64,000 nucleotides of DNA from Symbiodinium sp. CCMP2592. Its lineage: Eukaryota; Sar; Dinophyceae; Suessiales; Symbiodiniaceae. The position numbers were made by a program, and so were the translations under genes. Each line of letters opens with the position of its first letter. Position 1 is the first letter of the stretch. Shown here piece after piece: positions 57,485 through 64,000 of this stretch. Below the pieces are notes generated by a model, which saw only the letters and a program-made list of their open reading frames with translations, had not been told where the DNA came from and ran no database searches. The stretch lies in assembly GCA_905221615.1 (NCBI GenBank), contig CAJNDT010005791.1, forward strand, positions 72,736 to 136,735. The letters run 5' to 3'.

Positions 57485-57640
57485 GAGCATGACGATGACG
57501 ATGGTAAGGACGACACTGATGACACTAGAGAAGAAGCAGGACAATGTAGTGCGGATGACGATGACGTTCGTGGAGAAGATGATGATCATGACGATGACGA
57601 TGGCGACAACGATGATGATGATGATGGCGGTGATGGTAAG
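57485..57640. repeat. GAT-rich triplet tract
   Basis: Interrupted GATGACGATGAC repeats, the complement of the ATC arrays at 23-28 kb. The Asp-rich plus-strand frame and the Ile/Val-rich minus frame are repeat read-through. Confidence 0.85.
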
Positions 57641-60019
57641 GAGGGTGAGCAAGAGCCGTGGTGCAACCCCTCTCCTTCGGATCGGCCTGCTGGGCTTCTC
57701 GTGACGAAGGTTCGGACGCTGCCGGCTCAACCTGTTGGTTGTCAAAGCAGTGAGAGCGCGAGAGTCACTTGGACGTCTCTCTGCTCAGGGCTTGGGGAGA
57801 AGACTCTAGTATGTCACACTGCTGCTGAGGTGGAAGCTTCCAGGCGGTGTCATCCGACGAGGAAGTCTTTTCTTCGCTATCCGCTTCTTAGCCGCTACCT
57901 ATAAGTCTACAAGACCTGGCAAGCTTCACGCAAAGCCATTTCACCAACAATCAGAACGAATAGCGAACGTCCGAGACGAAGAAACTGCTGTTGCAGTGGA
58001 TGTGAGAACAGCTGTAGATCCGCGACGGAATAACATGACATGCACTCGCGCATGCACGGCTTCCAGCTCACCCGCGGACGACCAGTTCGGACCGAGACTG
58101 GCCCGCGAGTGGAAAGCGAGGCCGAAGGCAAGCACCCGAACTAGTCTCACAAGTCGCACTACACACAGCCTTTCTTCGAGCCTCAAGGTTCTCCGGTGTC
58201 TCCCGGTATTCAATACTGAGTATATGATGTACTCTGGTTGCCGGGCTCGAGAACTCCAGGAGATTGCAGTTGAAGCCAGCTTCTGGAGGCTAAACCAACA
58301 CAACCAAAAGGAAGCACTCACAAAGCTGATGAAGCACCGTGCTCTCCGAGCAAGCAGCAACCCTCCCTCGGCCATGAAACACTGAAAAACTGAGGGGGTC
58401 CTTCAGCCCACATCCGGTCCGAATCCGAAAACCCAGCTGGGCACGTTCCTTCTGGCCACGACTTCCTGGGAAGCAGACCTCCCAACAGCCCAAACACCCC
58501 ACAACAGCCGGGATCTCCACTACGACAAAAAACTCTGCCAGAATCAAAAGGTACGCCCAAAAGACCACCACATGCCAAAGATAGCCCCACAACCCGTCTA
58601 AACCCTAAACCCTTTCGCCCCAAACTCGAGATGGCCTCCTCCGGGGCCTTTCGGGCATCCCTGGATTCCTCGGAAGCGGGAGCCTGAGAGCTGGGAGAGC
58701 TCGGGCTTCCAGGCTTTGGAGTTGAGCTTCGAGCGTGGGTCCTTGTTAAGGGAATTATTTGAAGATATCCTAATGTGGATCTATAGTACAGTTAATGAAT
58801 ATGGTTTCCCTATCATGGTAACTTACATTAAATGTCCTGAACAAGGAGCCAGGAATGTGGGGTCCGGGGGCTTGAGGCTTTGGGTCTAGGATTCCCGTCG
58901 GGACTTTACGAGTTTTCGTCTTGGAAGTTGTGGGATGGAAGGGTCAAGCTAACGAAATCTGTGGTGAAAGTTTACCTATCTGCTGCCAGTGCCCTCGTGT
59001 TCAGGTGTTAGGACTTTGAGGCATGCCCCAACCAGTTTAACAATCTATGGGATCTAGGTACTTTCCGTCGCTAAACTCCTGGCTTGTTGCTGGGTGATTT
59101 CCGGAAGAGCGTGGCCTTGCAAAACATTCCTTCGCGACGAGTCTCGCCTGGCCCTAATGCGACCCTGAGCCTTATACATCCCCTATAAGACCACTGCAAA
59201 ACACAATGCCATAAAAAAAGGGTTTACGCTAAAAGCCCGCTACAAAGACCCTGTACGACCCTGCTAGTATCTAATACAAAGAAACTTACACAACCCTCAT
59301 CACCTTCCCTAGGTTCTGGGTGCTGCGCGCTCTGCTGCGATTTGGGCATGCCATTCCGCATAGTTGATGTTACAAGGAATAATACCTAAATTTAGTTTTT
59401 CGAACCCTACCCTTCAAAAGTTCAAGGTCTCTGGGCTGCGGCAGGATCTTGGCACCGCCTTACTGTTAGTGTTCGATGACGTTAAGAGACTATGAACACG
59501 CTTGGATCCGTGCGGAAACCTTGGTCACGGAGTGCGGGCGAACAAAGAGCCCGTGCCTGCCAGGATGTACCGTGAATGTGCAAGAACTTTGCGGCTCGGG
59601 CCACTACAAAGCTTCTTTTAAGCATTAGCTGTATCAGGGAAGCAGGCAATCCTTGCAGAAAGAAGCAGAACTGAGATGGAACAACTGCTTTGAAACACCG
59701 GCAAGCCACCCTGGCTCGCACTGGAAGTACGCCGTGCCCCTTACACTGCCGTTGTTCTTGCCAACCTGGCTGAGGCGTCGGGCAAGCCGTGACTAACTGG
59801 GCTCGGGGTCCATGACTCACGCTTGCCCTAGCAAGGCCTCCCTGTTGCCACGCATATGTTGTCTTCTGCACTTGTCATCTTCAACGCCGTGGGAGCGATT
59901 GCTGAAGTATCTCATCGTGCCTGGCGGTCAAGCTCCAAGCCGAGCCACTCCTCAGTAGTCATGAACTGAGGTGAGCACACCTGCGTGTTGCTGCATGTTT
60001 CATAGAAACATACGTCTAC

Positions 60020-60115
60020 AGTAGGTGGGTTTCTAGCTAGGTAGGTAATGAGGTAGGTAGGTAAGTATGTAGCTAGGTTGGTGGGTAGATAGGTCGGTGG
60101 GTGGAGGGTATGAAA
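60020..60115. repeat. GTAG-rich tetranucleotide repeat
   Basis: Imperfect (GTAG)n with TAGCTAGG and GTGGG interruptions, about 95 bases. Confidence 0.8.
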
Positions 60116-62239
60116 TACCTGCATCACAGCATGCACATGTAGGTGGCTGTGCGATACAATGCAAATACCTGTATAGAGCTGCTCCTGCCGTAGCGGTTCG
60201 GGCCAGGGGATCTGAACTGCATAGGAGCGCATAGTGGCATAGTACATAGCACGTCGGCTTTCCACAAGATGTGTCTGGCACTGAGGAGCTCCGATTCAAT
60301 ATGTTTCGTTCGGAATGATTTCCCCTGCAACACCGAACACGTTTGAAGGAGATGCACCTCAACACAACGTCATCTTGAAGCTCGAACTGGCCCCGTGCAT
60401 GGCCCTTCCGTTCCATCGACGCGGCTGCTTTCTAGGAAGATTCCTGTGGCACCGAGTACTTCCGCTTGACGGCCCGCTCGAAGCATGGGCTTAGACTCCG
60501 TGCCACTTGCCCTGCGCCCTGCCATGAGAGCTTGTAGCGAGGGCATTCACCTATTTCAATCTTGATCCTGTTTGTCAAGCAGTGAGCATCAACGAGGCGA
60601 AGCACCTCCAGAGTTCGTGTGGCTGTGAGCATTAAACAATTTCATTGCCGGGTGCAGAAACAGGGTTTGCCAACAGTGAGCCCGACCCGCAGACCTTTTC
60701 CCAGTGGTCTCCGTGAGCAAACCGAGGCGGCGAGCGGCTAGAAGACAGGAAGAAACACGAGAAACTCGATGGCGGACGACAACTCTTCAAAGAATTGAAC
60801 CTGTGTGCATATATCTATCAATTTATTGATCTGGCCATATCTGCTTGTATGTACATGCACAAATACGCGTGCAGATGACTACAGCTCGTTGGGGATGATG
60901 CGTACATATTGCGCATTTTGCATGTGCTTCGCACCTGTTCATCCAATAGCAAGCCTTCGCTGAACCGTCAGATCCTGCACCCGAGACCCTATAAAATCTA
61001 AACCTTTGGACTGGGACCTTCATCCGGCCCACACTCCAATATCAGTGTATGTGTTCTCTTATGTGTCGGTGGATGAACGAATCGCCGAGCATCGCCGGAG
61101 GCAAAGGCCGCCTCGCCGACGAAGCGGACGGTGCCAAGCAGCACCTCCTTGCGAGCTGGCGCAAGAAGTGACGGCTTAGGGCTTTGAGGCCCCCAAGCTG
61201 CTCTTTCTATCTCTTTCTTGAAACAGGTTGCACGGGCAAAGGCCGAAGTCAGCACGAGGGCAAGCTGCGACTCTTTACAGAAGAAAGCTGCGAAGACACA
61301 GTTGAGAAAGCACCGCACCCACACAGAAAATCGATGAGACATCGGCTTCGCTGGTCGCCTTGTCGGCTTGCGGGCCGCCCTGGCCACGAATCTCCACTCG
61401 GTCACCCACTGCGGACATGAGAGCGAAAGTACACTCAGCTTCGGAGTGTAGCTGATGAGCAAAATGCTGCCAGGCGCGCGAACATTGCCATGCTCGGACG
61501 GAAACAACGCAGCAGCGGTAGACATATGCTTAGAATGTTCTCCAGCATCTCATCCTTCTCAATCGAGCCCGCACGCAAGTCCGCTCTCTGTATACTTAAA
61601 TTGTAGCAATGGAGGCACACAGCTTGGTAGTCTCCCATGCCCCTCTCCCACAACATCTGAAGCGTTCGCAATGCTGTGAAAGCTGAGGTTCAACAATGGA
61701 GCCCGAGCAAGGCCTTGAAGCCAACAGCCCTAGAGGTCCCCCCCCCGGCAGATCACTTCCGCCCACTTTACGGGACGCCGCCTTTCGGGGATTTGCCGGC
61801 CGGGTTGAGGATTTTGAATCCAAGACGCCTCTGTTGAAATTTAAGGTGTCCGCCCGACATCTCCTTCTACGTTTTTTGGCATTTGGAGTTCAGAGCCCCC
61901 TTCCCAACTTTCAGTGCACGAACGAGCCCCTGATGCTAAGAAGCCCCCAAGTGGCACAATCCATCTTCTCTGGATCCCAGACTCACGACATCCTGAAGGT
62001 GCACAGGCCCATTCCTGTGAAGGACGACAAGGCAGGATCCTTCGAAGGTAGCTCGGTCGCTCTCCCTTTTTCACCGCCATCGTCATTCCGGTTAGAGTCG
62101 AGGCTGAATTGTGTGGCACTTCGGCTTGACCATGGGGCAACCTCAAACCCCTAAGTCCGAGACCTGTTTGGCCCAAGCCCTACGATCAGATGCTCAAAGC
62201 TGTGGCACAAACTTGGTTATGGACCCTGCCTGGACCCCA

Positions 62240-62625
62240 AAGCCTATAGCGCCAAACCCCTAAACCCTAAACCCCCACAACCTGAACCGCGACCGCAAAT
62301 CCATCCACCCTGAACCCCAATCCAAGGGACTTATCTAAGGAAATCGGTATCAGGAGCTTCAAAGAATATTGCCTGTTATCCGATTCTACTCAAACCCTAA
62401 ACCCTAAACTCAAAGCTGTCGGATTCAGTTGAAGCCTCAAACTCCTCAGTGGATCGAAGCGTTTTCAATTTCGCCTGCCGCTTTTGGGCTTGACTTTTGG
62501 GTCCTTTCTATGGGGCTTAGGATGTCGAGTTTAGGGTTTGGGGTTGAGGGTTTGGGGTTTTGGGCTTAGGGTTCTGGGTTTAGGGTTTGGGGTTTATTGG
62601 GTTTAGGGTTTTGGGTTTAGGGTGA
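62240..62625. repeat. Telomere-like blocks in opposite orientations
   Basis: CCCTAAACCC blocks at about 62,260-62,275 and 62,395-62,410 are followed by TTTAGGGTTTGGGG blocks at 62,525-62,625. The two strands' versions face each other across about 120 bases. Confidence 0.7.
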
Positions 62626-64000
62626 CTGCCCAAGTCTTGGTAAGTCCCATTTTGATGATGCGGACCATTCGGGAGCCTGAAAAGCCCCAGAAAATGGAAG
62701 ACTCCTGACGACCTTGGAGCATGCTTCCGTGATGGTCACTATGGTCACTCTAGACGTATGGTATTGAGCACCCGCTCCCTTTTTAAGTGTTGAGGCCTCT
62801 CTTCGTACCTCCTTTTCACCTGCAGTTCTGCATCTAGTTCCCAAGTAAGGATCATCAGGAGCATGTACTAGAAGCTCTTTTATCTTGAGTTTCGGGATGC
62901 CCTGAACTCAACAACCTGAGCTTAGGCTTTCAGGGTGCCTGGCTGCCCCGCTGGGCTTCTGGGTCCCAACAAAACCCTTACAGATCCTCTTCTAAGGAAC
63001 CTTCAAGGATTCCTTTGAGGAACCCTAAAGCCCCCAAGTCCAGTCTAAACTGACCCAGCCGAGCCTTTCTTCTCGTTTTGGCTGAGATATCCGATGAATG
63101 GCTCCTGGGCTCGGAATCGAGGATCTTTAGCAGCACGGCTTCAGGATTCAGAGGTTTTGGCGTTTGGTGTTGCGGATGATCTAGGCATGACAGGGTTGTT
63201 CATTTCGAGTTTAACAACTCGGCTTCATGCTTGAGGACACGGTTCCGAGCTCTTTGCGCATGTTTTTGCGCTTGGGCAAAACTTCCGCTCTCTCTGACCT
63301 TCCGATAAGCCCGAAATCCTAAACCCGAGGTTCTAAACCTTAAATCTCCTAAATCCTGCAAAGCAAACCTGCAACCAAACCTGGAAAGCTCCGCACCCTC
63401 AACCTTCTACCCGAAAGCCCCAACTCTTAAAGCTTGAACCCTGGCTGGGCTCTAACCCTAAGAAAGACCACTTTCTTAGGGCTCCTTCTGTTGATTTCCC
63501 TCTGTTACAGGGTGCGAGCGGAGTTTGGAACCGATATCCCAACCAAACTGAAGGTTTTCCTTGTTGAACGTGGTACCTCGGTTCAGGGTTTAGGGTTGGG
63601 GTGTGTTGAGAGCATGGACGTTAAGTACGGAATACTTTGGGCTCGCCCCTTGCTCCTTCTGCAGTTCCAAAATTTGATGCGTCCATCCGAATAAACCAGC
63701 CCTGTTGCCCACCCCAGAACTTCAGACCATTCAGGTGTTGAAACTCCTTCGAAGCTCCAAAATTCTGAGAGTAAACCCTTACACCCTCCGAATCCGCGAC
63801 AGCCAAATGCCCCGCCCAACCCAGCTCCGAACCTCCTCGTAGACGCCAGCAGCCTCGGCCCTACATCGCCGCAGGCGAGCACCGGTGGGACTGACAAAAT
63901 AACTTGTCAAAAGCGTAATCTACTGAAAAACAAGCCTCCACTGCTCGGCACGATCCCACAAGTGCTTAGAGGCAGGTCAGAATAACTTTCTTGCAAGTAC

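Larger units (their letters stand above)
57905..64000. other. Right-hand region without a supportable gene
   Basis: Open frames exist on both strands, for example a helical piece LQEIAVEASFWRLNQHNQKE near 58,255 (plus). On the minus strand there is AGSIEKDEMLENILSICLPL near 61,540, and TRTLEVLRLVDAHCL near 60,600. None forms a recognisable family or splice-consistent gene. Short CCCTAAA-like blocks occur at 58,600, 62,260 and 62,395, with G-rich ones at 62,530-62,625. Confidence 0.5.

Noticed and set aside
57011-57904. Plus-strand 297-codon frame with a long Asp-rich segment
   Set aside because: The acidic part is the GAT tract, and the start overlaps two minus-strand exons with good splice signals.
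1-64000. tRNA, rRNA or spliced-leader RNA genes
   Set aside because: No T-loop/A-box pairs, rRNA core or spliced-leader sequence were recognised by eye; a covariance-model search would be decisive.

Overview
This window looks like nuclear DNA of a dinoflagellate, most likely of the Symbiodiniaceae type. The reasons are: protein-coding exons of 19-120 nt separated by introns whose donors are a mix of GT and GC (a few possible GA) and whose acceptors are nearly always AG|G; a Ty1/copia-type retrotransposon with a very large polyprotein; degenerate TTTAGGG-like tracts; and many local satellites. No bacterial operon, rRNA, tRNA, spliced-leader RNA gene or CRISPR array was recognised.

The main content is one very large ankyrin-repeat gene on the minus strand, followed here from about 57.2 kb down to 3.3 kb. 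Its upstream part (57.2-50.2 kb) holds irregular exons, several of them ankyrin-like. From 50,064 down to 3,272 there are 25 consecutive ankyrin modules. Each 33-residue module is split the same way: a 19-nt micro-exon (consensus E-A-K-D-K-N-G, ending on the first base of a Gly codon) and an 80-nt exon (consensus xTPLxxAAxxGHTEIVxELLAQGAEK, ending on a codon boundary). The 19-nt and 80-nt exons alternate without interruption. All 80-nt exons are open in the same frame, and one exon is 12 nt shorter but still in frame. In the left two thirds the modules lie on near-identical genomic units of about 1.34-1.42 kb (13.4-22.7 kb), so the DNA repeat unit equals one protein repeat.

Between modules 12 and 13 sits a complete Ty1/copia-type LTR retrotransposon (30,951-39,875, minus strand, same direction as the host gene). 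It has identical 240-bp LTRs (TG...CA), a 5-bp target-site duplication (CAACC), a primer-binding site matching an initiator-tRNA-Met-like 3' end, and one uninterrupted 2,787-codon reading frame. Between its protease and integrase the polyprotein carries two extra enzyme-like domains: a methyltransferase-like region with a Pro-Cys motif and a 2-oxoglutarate/Fe(II) dioxygenase-like domain whose H-x-D...H...R arrangement resembles the TET/JBP family of DNA-base oxidases. A conserved-looking zinc-ribbon ORF overlaps the polyprotein in another frame.

The remaining DNA is intronic or intergenic. 0-3.2 kb has two non-LTR retrotransposon fragments in opposite orientation. 7.7-13.4 kb (one intron) has TTTAGGG-like repeats, a near-homopurine hexamer tract, a minisatellite and copies of a dispersed repeat. 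22.7-28.5 kb has an exact segmental duplication, ATC triplet arrays and three different satellites. 57.5-64 kb has a GAT tract, scattered CCCTAAA/TTTAGGG-like blocks and no gene that I can support. All positions were read by eye; exon borders rest on frame, splice motifs and repeat alignment, not on transcripts.
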